Assembly: GCA_902800965.1 (NCBI GenBank)
Contig: CADCGK010000005.1
Coordinates: 1 to 64,000, forward strand
Origin: an uncultured Bacteroidia bacterium
GTDB lineage: Bacteria > Bacteroidota > Bacteroidia > Bacteroidales > F082
Length of the DNA: 64,000 nucleotides
Direction of reading: 5' to 3'
The position numbers and the translations under genes were made by a program. The notes under the pieces are model-generated. The model was not told where the DNA came from, did no database searches, and worked only from the letters and a program-made list of their open reading frames with translations. Positions 1 through 8,166 of this stretch are shown here, piece after piece (within the stretch, counting starts at the first letter, position 1; every line of letters starts with the position of its first letter).

Positions 1-51
1 CCGGCAGTGCCGATGATACTGCGGTAAGACGTGGGAAAGTAGGTCGCCGCC
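1..51 (+). rRNA. rrf: 5S ribosomal RNA, 3' end only
   Basis: The first ~51 bases read like the 3' half of a bacterial 5S rRNA: a 'cgatgatactgcggtaa' helix-loop segment followed by 'gtgggaaagtaggtcgccgcc', the usual 3' terminal strand. The 5' part and presumably the 16S-23S genes lie left of the window. It is followed 15 bases later by a strong terminator, as expected for the end of an rRNA operon. Confidence 0.85.
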
Positions 52-65
52 CACCCATACGGAAA

Positions 66-95
66 AGCCCTCCGCGAAAGCGAGAGGGCTTTTTT
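66..95 (+). terminator. rRNA operon terminator
   Basis: Inverted repeat AGCCCTC / GAGGGCT around a short GC-rich loop, followed by a run of T. It directly follows the 5S 3' end and reads in the same direction. Confidence 0.85.
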
Positions 96-96
96 A

Positions 97-138
97 GTTG
101 GCAGTTGGTAGTTGGAAGTTGATCAGTTGGAAGTTATA
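97..138. repeat. Short degenerate tandem repeat (GTTGGHAGTT type)
   Basis: Several imperfect copies of a 7-10 base 'agttggaagtt' unit lie between the rRNA terminator and the 3' end of the convergent DUF2752 gene. Similar low-complexity junction repeats occur at 8167-8194, 13141-13165, 18958-18993 and 48268-48296. Confidence 0.6.
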
Positions 139-496
139 CTCCAATAAGGTTCCTCACTACCCACCAAACCATAAACACAGCAAGGATGATCCAACAAGCT
201 GTGCTGCTCGTTAATTTACTGATCAGCTGTCCGTTCTTCGGAACAACGGTTAGCAAAATGACATATAGCAACGCAGGTAATAACAAATAGTTATATTGGA
301 TTCCTTCCCAAATCCTTCCGTTTAAAAAGCAATGAATTGCTCGTTGTGATCCGCAACCAGGACATTGATATCCTGTCAATAACCAGAACGGACACTTAGG
401 GGCCAACTGGTTGTGAGATGGGTCGAAATAATGATAAACCAAAATAAGACAAGATAACCCTACAATCCATAGGATTATCTTGTAAATAGATTTCAT
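134..496 (-). CDS. DUF2752 family small membrane protein
   Basis: A 120-residue protein with three predicted membrane segments (about residues 5-22, 65-85 and 98-117). The middle carries the family signature of DUF2752: a CPFWLLTGYQCPGCG stretch followed by SQRAIHCFLNG, with paired cysteines that could bind metal or form a disulfide. The biochemical role of the family is unknown. It lies 12 bases downstream of the zinc-ribbon/CD225 gene on the same strand, and such pairs are common in Bacteroidetes, so the two are probably co-transcribed. The C-terminus reaches into the GTTGGAAGTT repeat. Confidence 0.8.
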   Translation of the reverse strand: MKSIYKIILWIVGLSCLILVYHYFDPSHNQLAPKCPFWLLTGYQCPGCGSQRAIHCFLNGRIWEGIQYNYLLLPALLYVILLTVVPKNGQLISKLTSSTACWIILAVFMVWWVVRNLIGV

Positions 497-508
497 GTTG
501 GTAGTTTG

Positions 509-967
509 TTAGTATAGGCCTTCTAAGGCGCCTGCACCTAAAGCAGCTACACCTCCAAAGAACATCACTAGCGCAACGTATGCGATGATGGCAACACCAC
601 CTACAATTACACTGACCAGCATCCAATTCCTTGCCTTTCGTGATGCATCCTCAGCGGCTTGGAAATTGCCAGCGTTCCAGAAATTATCTACCTTGGCCGA
701 AAAGACAATGGCTGGAATGCCAAAAGGAAGACAGCAGAAAATGGTAGCTAAAATGGATAATGCCAAATAATTGTTCGGTTTGGGCATGGTAGGTTGACGC
801 TTTACTTCCGGCTGAACATATTCAGGTTGGGGAGCTGGCTGAGGTTCCGGTTCAGGTTGAGAATATGCCTGTTGTGGCTCTTCTGGAACAGGCGTGCCAC
901 AATTGGTGCAGAATCTGCCGTTTTCAGGAAGCTGTTGCCCACATTGAGTACAAAAACGAGTTGCCAT
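509..967 (-). CDS. Zinc-ribbon and CD225/dispanin domain membrane protein
   Basis: 152 residues. The N-terminus has a two-CxxC zinc ribbon (CTQC at residues 7-10 and CTNC at 20-23), followed by a proline/glutamate/glutamine-rich linker (about 28-62). The rest is a CD225/dispanin-like two-helix membrane domain: NNYLALSILATIFCCLPFGI, then a KVDNFWNAGNFQAAEDASRKARNW cytoplasmic loop cut here by length only, then a second hydrophobic helix. The bacterial members have no established function. The gene is followed directly by the DUF2752 gene. A candidate -7 promoter box (TATTTTTG) lies 27 bases upstream of the start. Confidence 0.8.
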   Translation of the reverse strand: MATRFCTQCGQQLPENGRFCTNCGTPVPEEPQQAYSQPEPEPQPAPQPEYVQPEVKRQPTMPKPNNYLALSILATIFCCLPFGIPAIVFSAKVDNFWNAGNFQAAEDASRKARNWMLVSVIVGGVAIIAYVALVMFFGGVAALGAGALEGLY

Positions 968-993
968 AGGCGTAAGTTTTTATGGTTGTTTTG

Positions 994-1001
994 CAAAAAT
1001 A
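994..1001 (-). promoter_or_regulatory. Candidate -7 promoter box (TATTTTTG) for the CD225 gene
   Basis: The minus strand reads TATTTTTG, matching the Bacteroidetes TAnnTTTG box, 27 bases upstream of the start at 967. I see no clear TTG at the -33 spacing, so this is a weaker call. Confidence 0.4.
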
Positions 1002-1008
1002 AAAATAA

Positions 1009-1749
1009 TTATGATTTTGCAGCATAGTTTGCCAAAATTATTCCTGTCGCCATTGAGGCATTTAACGATTCTGTAACACTGCCTTCAGCTCGCGGAATGG
1101 TGATAGGATGGGTGATCATTGGAATGAGATTGTTTCTGATGCCATGTGACTCGCTGCCAATTACTATGATACCATGCTCCCATCGAGGCATTCTGAAGAG
1201 GTTCTCTCCTTCCAGCAAAGCACCATATACGGCCTTTCCCTTGAGTTTTTCCGAATCAAGGAAACGAACTAAATCGGTTGAAACGATGTCCATCCTGAAT
1301 ATTGAACCCATGGTGGCTTGGATGACTTTTGGATTCCAGATCTCTACGCAGTCTTCGCTGCATACGATTTGCTTAATGCCAAACCATTCCGCGGTGCGAA
1401 TGATAGTCCCCATGTTTCCGGGATTGGCGATTCCGTCTAAGGCCAACACCATGCCATCATCCTTGATTGTGCTCGGCTGTGGTATCCTTGCCACAGCCAG
1501 GATGCCAGGAGGCGTGTCGAGAGCGCTCATTTGTTCCATTTGAACTTCTGTGACTGTTTCCAAACGTGCATTTTGGTAATTATGTTCTGTAAGGAACTGC
1601 TCAGTGGCATATAATGCAGTTGTTTCGAAAGGCGATAGTAAAAGCTCTTCGACGGTTTTTCTTCCCTCAACAATGAAAAGCTGATGTTCCTTTCGGTATT
1701 TTGCCTGCTTTAAAGACTGGATGGTTTTGACGGTGTTCTTTGTAATCAT
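1009..1749 (-). CDS. TrmH/SpoU family RNA 2'-O-methyltransferase
   Basis: 246 residues, the usual length of an RlmB/TrmH-type SPOUT methyltransferase that methylates a ribose 2'-OH in rRNA or tRNA using S-adenosylmethionine. The N-terminal ~85 residues form the SpoU substrate-binding domain (KYRKEHQLFIVEG at 17-29). The three SPOUT motifs follow: ALDGIANPGNMGTIIRTAEW (103-122, with Asn109 and Arg118), IVIGSESHGI near 196-205, and the knot segment IPRAEGSVTESLNASMATG near 218-236. The exact target nucleotide cannot be told from sequence. The start ATG at 1749 lies only four bases downstream of a perfect TATCTTTG box, so the mRNA may be almost leaderless. Confidence 0.9.
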   Translation of the reverse strand: MITKNTVKTIQSLKQAKYRKEHQLFIVEGRKTVEELLLSPFETTALYATEQFLTEHNYQNARLETVTEVQMEQMSALDTPPGILAVARIPQPSTIKDDGMVLALDGIANPGNMGTIIRTAEWFGIKQIVCSEDCVEIWNPKVIQATMGSIFRMDIVSTDLVRFLDSEKLKGKAVYGALLEGENLFRMPRWEHGIIVIGSESHGIRNNLIPMITHPITIPRAEGSVTESLNASMATGIILANYAAKS

Positions 1750-1753
1750 GTCG

Positions 1754-1761
1754 CAAAGATA
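1754..1761 (-). promoter_or_regulatory. -7 promoter box (TATCTTTG), start codon 4 bases downstream
   Basis: The minus strand reads TATCTTTG then CGAC then ATG. This is a perfect TAnnTTTG box placed so that transcription should begin at or next to the start codon. It abuts the T tract of the rplI terminator. No TTG is visible at -33. Confidence 0.6.
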
Positions 1762-1790
1762 AAAAAATAAGACTGCCTTTTGGCAGTCTT
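1761..1790 (-). terminator. Terminator of rpsF-rpsR-rplI
   Basis: The minus strand has AAGACTGCC, an AAAA loop, GGCAGTCTT (9 bp perfect stem), then ATTTTTTT. It sits 28 bases after the rplI stop codon and its T tract runs into the promoter of the next gene. Confidence 0.85.
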
Positions 1791-1818
1791 ATCAAATTAT
1801 TGAAATTGTCAGGCTGTG

Positions 1819-2268
1819 TTATTCAGCGACCACTTCAAATTCAACTTCGGCTTGAACATCCTTGTGAAGTTTGATCTTGGCTTTGTAGTTGCCGAGTTCC
1901 TTCACAGCCTCTTCGTTCATCACAATCTGCTTGCGATCGACTTCGATGTTGCAGGCTTCCTTGATGGCATTGGCGATTTGGATGGAGTTGACGGAACCGA
2001 AGATCTTGCCAGTGGCGGCAGCCTTGGCGCCGATGGTGAGCTTCAAGCCTTCGAGAGCCTTGGCTTTGTCCAGGGCCTCGTTCTTGATCTTCTCTTCCTT
2101 GTGGGCCTGTTGGCGGATTTCCTCAGCCAGCATCTTACGGTTTCTTTCCGTTGCCAAGATGGCCATCTTGTTAGGGATCAAATAGTTGCGAGCATATCCG
2201 TCTTTAACGTTGACGATTTCGTTCTTGTAGCCTAAGTTGGCGATGTCTTGTTTCAGAATAATTTCCAT
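1819..2268 (-). CDS. rplI: 50S ribosomal protein L9
   Basis: 149 residues, normal for L9, a two-domain protein that binds 23S rRNA domain V and projects from the ribosome near the L1 stalk. The N-terminal rRNA-binding domain carries the family signature (GYKNEIVNVKDGYARNYLIP, residues 13-32), then a long charged helix (about 41-75) leads to the C-terminal domain with the VKELGNYKAKIKLHKDV segment near 123-139. It is the last gene of rpsF-rpsR-rplI, with 14 bases separating it from rpsR, and is followed by a strong terminator. Confidence 0.97.
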   Translation of the reverse strand: MEIILKQDIANLGYKNEIVNVKDGYARNYLIPNKMAILATERNRKMLAEEIRQQAHKEEKIKNEALDKAKALEGLKLTIGAKAAATGKIFGSVNSIQIANAIKEACNIEVDRKQIVMNEEAVKELGNYKAKIKLHKDVQAEVEFEVVAE

Positions 2269-2282
2269 TTCAAATCCTCCTA

Positions 2283-2555
2283 TTATTTCAACATGTCAGC
2301 AACGAACGGCATGAGGGCAAGGTGACGAGCTCTCTTGATAGCCTGTGCAACTTTCTTTTGATATTTGGTTGAGGTACCGGTGATGCGGCGTGGCAAAATC
2401 TTACCTTGCTCGTTCACAAACTTCAGCAAGAAGTCGGCATCTTTGTAATCGATGTACTTGATGCGGTTCTTCTTGAAGCGGCAGTATTTCTTTCTCTTGG
2501 TATCGACTGCGATAGGAGTCAAATATTTGATGTCGTTATTGGGTTGTTGTGCCAT
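2283..2555 (-). CDS. rpsR: 30S ribosomal protein S18
   Basis: 90 residues, within the S18 range. S18 forms a heterodimer with S6 on the platform of the small subunit. The S18 signature is present: [20 protein letters not shown] (22-41), [20 protein letters not shown] (47-66) and [11 protein letters not shown] near the C-terminus. It lies between rpsF and rplI in the conserved order. The KYCRFKK cysteine alone does not form a zinc site. Confidence 0.97.
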   Translation of the reverse strand: MAQQPNNDIKYLTPIAVDTKRKKYCRFKKNRIKYIDYKDADFLLKFVNEQGKILPRRITGTSTKYQKKVAQAIKRARHLALMPFVADMLK

Positions 2556-2587
2556 TTCTTTTAGTTTTTAATAGTTAAACGAATGAT

Positions 2588-2938
2588 TTAGGCTTGAGCT
2601 TCAGCTTGCTCTTGAGCTTTCTTGCGTTTCTTCTCGTTGTATGCAACAGCGTGCTTGTCAAGCTTCACAGTCAAGAAACGAAGAATGCGTTCGTCGCGCT
2701 TCAGTTCGGTTTCGACATCTGCAATAACATTTCCTTCAGCTTTGTACTCAATCAATTGATAAAAGCCTGTGGATTTCTTTTGGATCGGGTATGCAAGTTT
2801 ACGCATGCCCCAGTGCTCTTCATGAACGATCTCTGCACCAGCTTTGGCCAGATAATCTTCATACTTCTTTACCGCTTCCTTCATCTGTTCGTCAGACAAA
2901 ACGGGAGTTAAAATGAAAACGGTTTCGTACTGATTCAT
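2588..2938 (-). CDS. rpsF: 30S ribosomal protein S6
   Basis: 116 residues from the chosen ATG at 2938. A longer reading from 3040 would add 34 residues with no match to S6 and would run through the promoter, so the shorter start is preferred. The protein begins [19 protein letters not shown], typical of S6, and has [20 protein letters not shown] (32-51) and the conserved [13 protein letters not shown] segment near 87-99. The lysine/glutamate-rich tail is common. First gene of rpsF-rpsR-rplI. A near-ideal promoter lies 61-90 bases upstream. Confidence 0.96.
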   Translation of the reverse strand: MNQYETVFILTPVLSDEQMKEAVKKYEDYLAKAGAEIVHEEHWGMRKLAYPIQKKSTGFYQLIEYKAEGNVIADVETELKRDERILRFLTVKLDKHAVAYNEKKRKKAQEQAEAQA

Positions 2939-2998
2939 AATTAAATTGTTGATAATTAAGTAATTAATATTTTTGTTAACTGCTTCAAAAAGCGAGTG

Positions 2999-3028
2999 CA
3001 AAGTTAGTTCTTTTTCTCTAAAAAACAA
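2999..3028 (-). promoter_or_regulatory. Promoter of rpsF-rpsR-rplI (TTG-N19-TAACTTTG)
   Basis: The minus strand carries TTG at 3028-3026, 19 bases, then TAACTTTG at 3006-2999. This fits the Bacteroidetes primary-sigma consensus (TTTG/TTG, 19-20 bases, TAnnTTTG). The implied 5' leader is about 55-60 bases, long enough to hold an S6:S18 autoregulatory site, although I do not recognise a specific motif there. Confidence 0.8.
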
Positions 3029-3056
3029 GGCTTTACACAAAAATATTTTCCGTGTA

Positions 3057-3986
3057 TTATCTTTGGTATAATTCTCTTAGACTCATGTTGGTCCAACGAG
3101 TGGGTTGCAATAGAGAGTCGGTCATGGAAGCGTCGAGGTTACTCGAACGTCCTTTGAGTGCCTGGTCGGCGAAACTGCAAAACACATCGACTGAGCCTGG
3201 GAACCATGAGGCTACCTCATGACCGATACCGTCGAAACGGATGAACCAATGGGGGATGTCCTGTCGCTTCATGGCCTTGTCGATGCTTTTCGATCCAAAC
3301 AGCTTTCTGTTGAAAGGGATTCCAAATCTCTTATACGCCACAATCTTGTCCTTTGTGCCATGCATCAGCAGAGTAGGGGCTGGAGGAGTGTCGTATTTCA
3401 ACTCTTTTTTCTTGCACAAGATGCCTCCTGAGTAGGGGATCACAGCGGCAGGCTTCCATCCTTCAGGCAACGCAGATACCAAAGGCAAATGGTTGGCACG
3501 GCAGTAATCCAGTTGTAATACGGTGATGGCACCTGCGGAACTGCCGGTCAGCACGATCTTACTTGGATCAATGTCGAGTTCGGAGGCGTGCGCAATCGTC
3601 CAGGCTACAGCATCGGCACAATCCTCGGTGGCGATGTCGATGCAGTATTGGAACAAGTCGGTCAACTTGAAAAGACTGTTGTGCTCAGCCACCATAAGGC
3701 TGTCCTTAAGTCCAAGTCGGTAATCAATGCTGATGACCGTATAGCCTCTGTGTGTCAAGGAGTCGGCCAAAGCAAGTTGATACTGGTTGTCGCGCGCACC
3801 TGTGAAGAAGCCGCCGCCAAATACTGCGATTACCGCAGCTTTGTCGTCACGCGGTTTCAATGGACGATGCACATCGAGATAAAGTACCGAGTCGCGTTCG
3901 GCGAACGCATGAGTCTCTTTGGTTTGGGCCGTTGCCATCACTCCGCAAAAGGAGAGGATGGCCAGAAGGATCCAAGTTTTTTTCAT
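3057..3986 (-). CDS. Secreted alpha/beta-hydrolase (esterase/lipase type)
   Basis: 309 residues with an N-terminal signal peptide (cleavage probably after ATAQ, residue ~21). The alpha/beta-hydrolase landmarks are visible: an oxyanion-hole FGGGFFTG (56-63, in place of HGGG), nucleophile elbow GSSAG (148-152, Ser150), an Asp in MHGTKDKIV (Asp213) and His256 in GIGHEV. It resembles carboxylesterase/BD-FAE-like hydrolases. The substrate cannot be told from sequence; secretion to the periplasm or cell surface is inferred from the signal peptide. It is 8 bases downstream of the small barrel protein gene and may be co-transcribed with it. Confidence 0.8.
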   Translation of the reverse strand: MKKTWILLAILSFCGVMATAQTKETHAFAERDSVLYLDVHRPLKPRDDKAAVIAVFGGGFFTGARDNQYQLALADSLTHRGYTVISIDYRLGLKDSLMVAEHNSLFKLTDLFQYCIDIATEDCADAVAWTIAHASELDIDPSKIVLTGSSAGAITVLQLDYCRANHLPLVSALPEGWKPAAVIPYSGGILCKKKELKYDTPPAPTLLMHGTKDKIVAYKRFGIPFNRKLFGSKSIDKAMKRQDIPHWFIRFDGIGHEVASWFPGSVDVFCSFADQALKGRSSNLDASMTDSLLQPTRWTNMSLRELYQR

Positions 3987-3994
3987 TCTATATG

Positions 3995-4555
3995 TTACTT
4001 CTTACCAAAGGAATAGCTGAGGGTTCCGTAGAGGGCATGTGACGAGACAACACAGCCGATTTCAACCGTCTCCAATGCTCTAGCCATGATATGCAGTCCA
4101 TAGTTGAAGTGGTTGAACCGTTCAATGACATCGTAGTCGTGGATGAGTTCGCGGTCTCCTATTTCAAATTTGTTGCCTTTGGTGATGCCGTAGGACTCAT
4201 TGCTGTAGCCAATCAGAGGGGCGACAAACAAATAACTAGTGATGGGGATTTGGTAGCCGACGTTGATGGTAAATGCCGAATGGTCATTCCAGTCGCGTCC
4301 AACTTCCTTGGTGTACTTGTGCTCTGGTGGTTGACGCATGAAATCGATGTAAAAGCCCATGACAGACACATTGGCGCCGTATGCAAAGCCGTTATAGGTG
4401 GTGTTCAGACCTTGTGAACCAAGGTGGTACCCAGCTGCGCCTAAATTTATACCCATTGAAAAACGTTGATTGTTGGACAAATCAAACAATTGTGCTTTGG
4501 CGCTAACAGTAACCATCAAGGCCAAAACAAAGAAAAGAGTAGCTTTTTTAATCAT
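3995..4555 (-). CDS. Small outer-membrane beta-barrel-like protein
   Basis: 186 residues with a signal peptide (MIKKATLFFVLALMVTVSAKA) and alternating hydrophobic/polar strands ending in an aromatic-rich segment LYGTLSYSFGKK, as in outer-membrane barrels where the last strand ends near a Phe. No catalytic motif is visible and I do not recognise a named family. The length suggests an 8-stranded barrel. A TACTTTTG box at 4596-4603 gives it its own promoter. Confidence 0.55.
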   Translation of the reverse strand: MIKKATLFFVLALMVTVSAKAQLFDLSNNQRFSMGINLGAAGYHLGSQGLNTTYNGFAYGANVSVMGFYIDFMRQPPEHKYTKEVGRDWNDHSAFTINVGYQIPITSYLFVAPLIGYSNESYGITKGNKFEIGDRELIHDYDVIERFNHFNYGLHIMARALETVEIGCVVSSHALYGTLSYSFGKK

Positions 4556-4595
4556 GATAAAGTGAGTTTAAATAATCAAAATTGTAAGTAAGTGC

Positions 4596-4603
4596 AAAAG
4601 TAA
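4596..4603 (-). promoter_or_regulatory. Candidate -7 promoter box (TACTTTTG) for the barrel protein
   Basis: The minus strand reads TACTTTTG, 40 bases upstream of the start at 4555 and just after the wecB stop codon. No -33 TTG is evident. Confidence 0.4.
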
Positions 4604-4612
4604 GAAATAATC

Positions 4613-5722
4613 TTAATCCAGCATGGATTGAAGCATGAATTCGGCGGCATGGCCATCACCGAAAATATCAGGGAAGTCCATCGGAGGATGTTGTAAATAG
4701 TGTCGGCTGGTAACTATAATCTTGTCATAGTCGGCATCTACCAAAGTGGCGGCACCGGTTTGGACAATCTCAACCCATTCGGTCTCTGGCCTTAGGATCA
4801 CGCATGGTTTTTTGAAGAAGTAAGACTCTTTTTGCACCCCTCCGGAGTCGGTCATTACCAAACGGGCGTGTTTTTCCAATTGTATCATTTCCAGGAAGGA
4901 GACGGGTTCAATGACCCTCACATTGTCCGCATGGAAATCAGTCGCCTTCTTGCGCGTTCTCGGATGCATTGGCAAGACGATGGTGATATCTTTCGAGAGT
5001 TCTGTGAAGGCATCCAGGATGGCGTGGAGGCGCTCTGGCTGATCGGTGTTGCTGTCACGGTGCAGTGTGGCCAACACATAAGGCTTACCCTTCAAGCCTA
5101 GTCGGCTCAGCAAATCCGCCTTTTGGTCGGCAATGGCGGAGAAATGCAGGCTGTTGTCATACATGATGTCACCGCAGTGATACACTTTGGGGTTGTCGAT
5201 GGTATAAGGACCTTCATTATTGGCTTTGAATCCTTCCTTGACGAGGTTGTCGAAGCCGGCACGTGTTGGGGTGAAGAGCAGGGTGGAGCAGTGGTCGCAC
5301 ACGATGCGGTTGATTTCTTCGGGCATGCTTTTGTTGAACGAGCGCAGCCCTGCTTCGATGTGGACGATGGGCACGTGGATCTTGGAAGCGGCCACGGCAC
5401 CCGCTAGGGTGGAGTTGGTGTCGCCGTAAAGCACGATATAATCCGGTTTTTCATCTAGGAGGATCTGCTCAATGCCTTCAATCATCTTGGCCGTCTGAAC
5501 GCCGTGTGAGGCGGAACCGACATGCAGGTTGTAGTCTGGTTTTGGAATGCCAAGTTCGTCGAAAAACACTTGCGACATGTTGTCGTCATAATGTTGTCCG
5601 GTATGAACGATGATTTCCTGAATACGGTCGGCGTAGCGCTCTTTGATGGCGCGGCTTAATGCTGCAGCCTTGATGATTTGGGGCCGTGCCCCTATGATGG
5701 TAACTATTTTCATTTTATTCAT
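4613..5722 (-). CDS. wecB: UDP-N-acetylglucosamine 2-epimerase, non-hydrolysing
   Basis: 369 residues, normal for WecB/MnaA, which interconverts UDP-GlcNAc and UDP-ManNAc for surface polysaccharide synthesis. Family motifs: GARPQIIKAAAL near the N-terminus, HTGQHYDDNMS, VLYGDTNSTLAGAVAASK, HIEAGLRSFNKSMPEEINR, LATLHRDSNTD and the UDP-binding DSGGVQKE with PCVILRPETEWVE. The longer ATG at 5722 overlaps the radC stop by 8 bases; the ATG at 5713 (MKIVTIIGARP) would avoid this and is equally plausible. The lack of an adjacent UDP-ManNAc dehydrogenase leaves the end product open. Confidence 0.93.
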   Translation of the reverse strand: MNKMKIVTIIGARPQIIKAAALSRAIKERYADRIQEIIVHTGQHYDDNMSQVFFDELGIPKPDYNLHVGSASHGVQTAKMIEGIEQILLDEKPDYIVLYGDTNSTLAGAVAASKIHVPIVHIEAGLRSFNKSMPEEINRIVCDHCSTLLFTPTRAGFDNLVKEGFKANNEGPYTIDNPKVYHCGDIMYDNSLHFSAIADQKADLLSRLGLKGKPYVLATLHRDSNTDQPERLHAILDAFTELSKDITIVLPMHPRTRKKATDFHADNVRVIEPVSFLEMIQLEKHARLVMTDSGGVQKESYFFKKPCVILRPETEWVEIVQTGAATLVDADYDKIIVTSRHYLQHPPMDFPDIFGDGHAAEFMLQSMLD

Positions 5723-6416
5723 TCAAAATGCCTTCTTCGGCGAAGCTAAAATACGAATTTTCTCCGATAATGAGATGGTCGAGAATGGCGATGTCCAAAA
5801 TTTTCCCTGCTTTGATGAGTTTTCTGGTCAGCTGCCTGTCATCTGAACTGGGTCTGGCAACGCCTGAAGGGTGGTTGTGGCACAACATGATGGAAGTAGC
5901 TTCTTTCAACAGTGCGTTTTTAAAGATTACTTTTGGATCGGCTAAGGTAGAGGTGATGCCTCCAATGCTGATGCGCTCTATTCTGATGATTTTATTGCCT
6001 TGGTTGAGATAGGCGACCAAGAAGTTTTCTTTTCCAGGATCTTCGATAAGTGGCAGAAAGCTTTCGTATGCTTCTTTGCTGTTGCTGATAGTCAGTCTTT
6101 CTTTGGGTGAAGTGAGGCTCCATCGACGGCCAAGTTCAAGTGCAGCCATGATGCTGACGGCTTTGGCTTCTCCAATGCCTTTATGTTGCTTCAGCTCGTC
6201 AATGCTAAGTTTTGACAGGTCGTAGAGGTTGTCGCTCACCGCAGACAACACTTGCCTTGCGAGCTCCACCGCTGATTGTCCTCCAGGCCCTGATCCGATC
6301 AGGATGGCGATAAGCTCGGCATTGCTGAGGGAGCCTTTGCCTTTGGTGATCATTTTCTCTCGGGGACGGTCGTCAGCAGCCCAGTGTTTGATGGTTTTGC
6401 CATTGCTTGCAATCAT
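5715..6416 (-). CDS. radC: RadC family protein (JAB/MPN+ domain)
   Basis: 233 residues, typical of RadC. The N-terminal part has a helix-hairpin-helix-like segment (LKQHKGIGEAKA, 75-86); the C-terminal JAB1/MPN+ metalloprotease-fold domain keeps the JAMM metal ligands His180, His182 and Asp192 (HNHPSG then SSDD). The family was named for DNA repair but its true activity is not settled. It precedes wecB with a start/stop overlap of 8 bases, so they may be co-transcribed although they do not share a pathway. A candidate promoter lies at 6445-6475. Confidence 0.9.
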   Translation of the reverse strand: MIASNGKTIKHWAADDRPREKMITKGKGSLSNAELIAILIGSGPGGQSAVELARQVLSAVSDNLYDLSKLSIDELKQHKGIGEAKAVSIMAALELGRRWSLTSPKERLTISNSKEAYESFLPLIEDPGKENFLVAYLNQGNKIIRIERISIGGITSTLADPKVIFKNALLKEATSIMLCHNHPSGVARPSSDDRQLTRKLIKAGKILDIAILDHLIIGENSYFSFAEEGILNE

Positions 6417-6444
6417 AATCTATAATAGTATGAAATAATGATTG

Positions 6445-6475
6445 CAAATTTAGTATAGTTTTTTATACAAACCAA
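6445..6475 (-). promoter_or_regulatory. Candidate promoter of radC (TTG-N20-TAAATTTG)
   Basis: Minus strand: TTG at 6475-6473, 20 bases, then TAAATTTG at 6452-6445, 29 bases upstream of the radC start. The TTG falls in the T tract of the rpsT terminator. Confidence 0.5.
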
Positions 6476-6505
6476 AAAAACCTCCCCTAAAGAATAGAGG
6501 AGGTC
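6473..6505 (-). terminator. Terminator of rpsT
   Basis: The minus strand reads ACCTCCTC, a short A/T loop, GGGGAGGT, then TTTTTTGG. It lies about 25 bases beyond the rpsT stop codon. Confidence 0.8.
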
Positions 6506-6529
6506 AACATTATGATGAAAAAACTCTTA

Positions 6530-6784
6530 TTATGCCAACTTGGCAGTGTATTTCGAGAGCTTTGATTTCAGATTACCGGCTTTGTTCTTGTGGATGATAC
6601 CGCGCTTGGCAACCTTGTCGATGATGGAGTACAACTTCGGCAGTTGGTTCTCAGCCTCAGACTTTTCGGTAAGGGTTCTGAATTTTCTGACTTCGTTACG
6701 CATGGCTTTAGCGTAGTAACGGTTGTGCAGACGTCTCTTTTCGGTTTGACGAATTCTTTTGAGTGAAGATTTGTGATTTGCCAT
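6530..6784 (-). CDS. rpsT: 30S ribosomal protein S20
   Basis: 84 residues, the normal length for S20, an all-helical protein that binds 16S rRNA near the 5' domain and helix 44. It begins [21 protein letters not shown] as most S20 proteins do (split here: [13 protein letters not shown], then [16 protein letters not shown]), and has [20 protein letters not shown] near the C-terminus. Single-gene transcript with its own promoter at 6833-6862 and a terminator downstream. Confidence 0.97.
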   Translation of the reverse strand: MANHKSSLKRIRQTEKRRLHNRYYAKAMRNEVRKFRTLTEKSEAENQLPKLYSIIDKVAKRGIIHKNKAGNLKSKLSKYTAKLA

Positions 6785-6832
6785 TTTCTAAATATCTCTT
6801 TATTTGTTTCTTCTTCTTTTCTAATTGGGCTG

Positions 6833-6862
6833 CAAAATTACAACTTTTCTTGATACAAACAA
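6833..6862 (-). promoter_or_regulatory. Promoter of rpsT (TTG-N19-TAATTTTG)
   Basis: Minus strand: TTG at 6862-6860, exactly 19 bases, then TAATTTTG at 6840-6833; the rpsT start is 48 bases downstream. Confidence 0.75.
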
Positions 6863-6882
6863 TTATTTGGGAGAAAATTTTT

Positions 6883-8166
6883 TCAAAGTAATGCTTCAAA
6901 AGCCATTTTATCCTCGTTGTTTTTGTTGGTTATCTCGTTGAGAACCACGTTGATAAAGCTGTTTCTTTTCAGGTCTTCTCCTGAAATTTGAATGGGGATG
7001 TAATTCTCTCCGTAGCCTCGGGCAATTCCTTTTGAATCGATTCTCTCAATGAGCAGCCTCTGGTTTTTTCCTTTCATCTTTTCGAAATACTTGAGCTTGT
7101 TCTCCAGTGAGATGGCACGCATGATCTCGCTTCTACGGCTTTTCTCGATTTCGGGTACTTGGTCGGGCATGACGGAGGCTTTGGTTCCGGTGCGTTTGGA
7201 GTATTTGAAGGTGTGGATGTGGCTGAAGCCGATTTCACGGGCAAAGTCGCAGCTCTCTTGGAAGGTTTCTTCGGTCTCGCCGGGGAAGCCAACGATGATG
7301 TCGGTGGTGAGGTTAAAGTCGGGACGAAACGCCTTGATGCGCTGGCACATCTCTCTGAACTGAGCTGCGCTGTAAAAGCGATGCATCCGCTTCAAGGTGT
7401 CCTCAGACCCGCTTTGCAGGCAGATGTGCATGTGCGGGGCCAGTTTTTCGTGTTGGAATAGTTGCAAAAAGCGGTCGCTGAATTGGTCGGGCTCAATAGA
7501 GGAGACCCTAACACGGAAATCGCCTTCTATATTAATAATGTGTTCGACCAAGGTCTCGAAATTGGTGTCGCCATCATGGTACCGTCCCATGTTGACCCCA
7601 GTGAGTACGATTTCCTTAAAGCCGTGGTCCACAACTTTTCGGATGTTTTTGTAGATGTCGTTGGCGGGGCGGCTGGTGGACCTCCCTCTCACCATGGGGA
7701 TGATGCAATAGGAGCAGAAGTTATTGCAGCCGTCGTGAATCTTGATGAGGCTTCTGGTGTGGAAGGTGTCAAAGGCGTGTTGATAGCTGAACAGGTCTCG
7801 GTCGTAGCCTTCCGGGTCGCTGTGGCCAAGTTTAAAATGCTCTTCCACAATATCGAAAATGGCCGACTTGCGTTCGTTGTCGATAACATAGTCGGCGATG
7901 CCTTCCTGGACCAGTTCCTCTTTCCGATGGTTGACCATGCATCCCGTGACCACGATCAAAGCCTCGGGATTCTTTCTCCGAATCTGATGGATGGCTTGGC
8001 GGCATTTCTGGTCGCTGGTGTTGGTCACAGTGCAGGTGTTCACCACGAAGATGTCGGCCTCGCCCGAGTCCGCCACTTCGTAACCTCCAGCCTTGAATCG
8101 CGACGCCAAGGCGTCGGTTTCAAAGAGGTTCACACGGCAACCCAATGTTTTGAAAGAGACACGCAT
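6883..8166 (-). CDS. mtaB: tRNA (t6A37) methylthiotransferase MtaB
   Basis: 427 residues. MtaB is a radical-SAM enzyme that adds a methylthio group to N6-threonylcarbamoyladenosine 37 of tRNAs reading ANN codons. The N-terminal UPF0004 domain holds the second cluster's cysteines (Cys10, Cys45, Cys76); the radical-SAM motif CNNFCSYC gives Cys147, Cys151, Cys154; a TRAM-like C-terminus follows. The opening VSFKTLGCRVNLFETDAL is characteristic of the MtaB branch rather than MiaB or RimO. It lies 5 bases downstream of miaB, separated by a GGAGTTA tandem repeat. Confidence 0.93.
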   Translation of the reverse strand: MRVSFKTLGCRVNLFETDALASRFKAGGYEVADSGEADIFVVNTCTVTNTSDQKCRQAIHQIRRKNPEALIVVTGCMVNHRKEELVQEGIADYVIDNERKSAIFDIVEEHFKLGHSDPEGYDRDLFSYQHAFDTFHTRSLIKIHDGCNNFCSYCIIPMVRGRSTSRPANDIYKNIRKVVDHGFKEIVLTGVNMGRYHDGDTNFETLVEHIINIEGDFRVRVSSIEPDQFSDRFLQLFQHEKLAPHMHICLQSGSEDTLKRMHRFYSAAQFREMCQRIKAFRPDFNLTTDIIVGFPGETEETFQESCDFAREIGFSHIHTFKYSKRTGTKASVMPDQVPEIEKSRRSEIMRAISLENKLKYFEKMKGKNQRLLIERIDSKGIARGYGENYIPIQISGEDLKRNSFINVVLNEITNKNNEDKMAFEALL

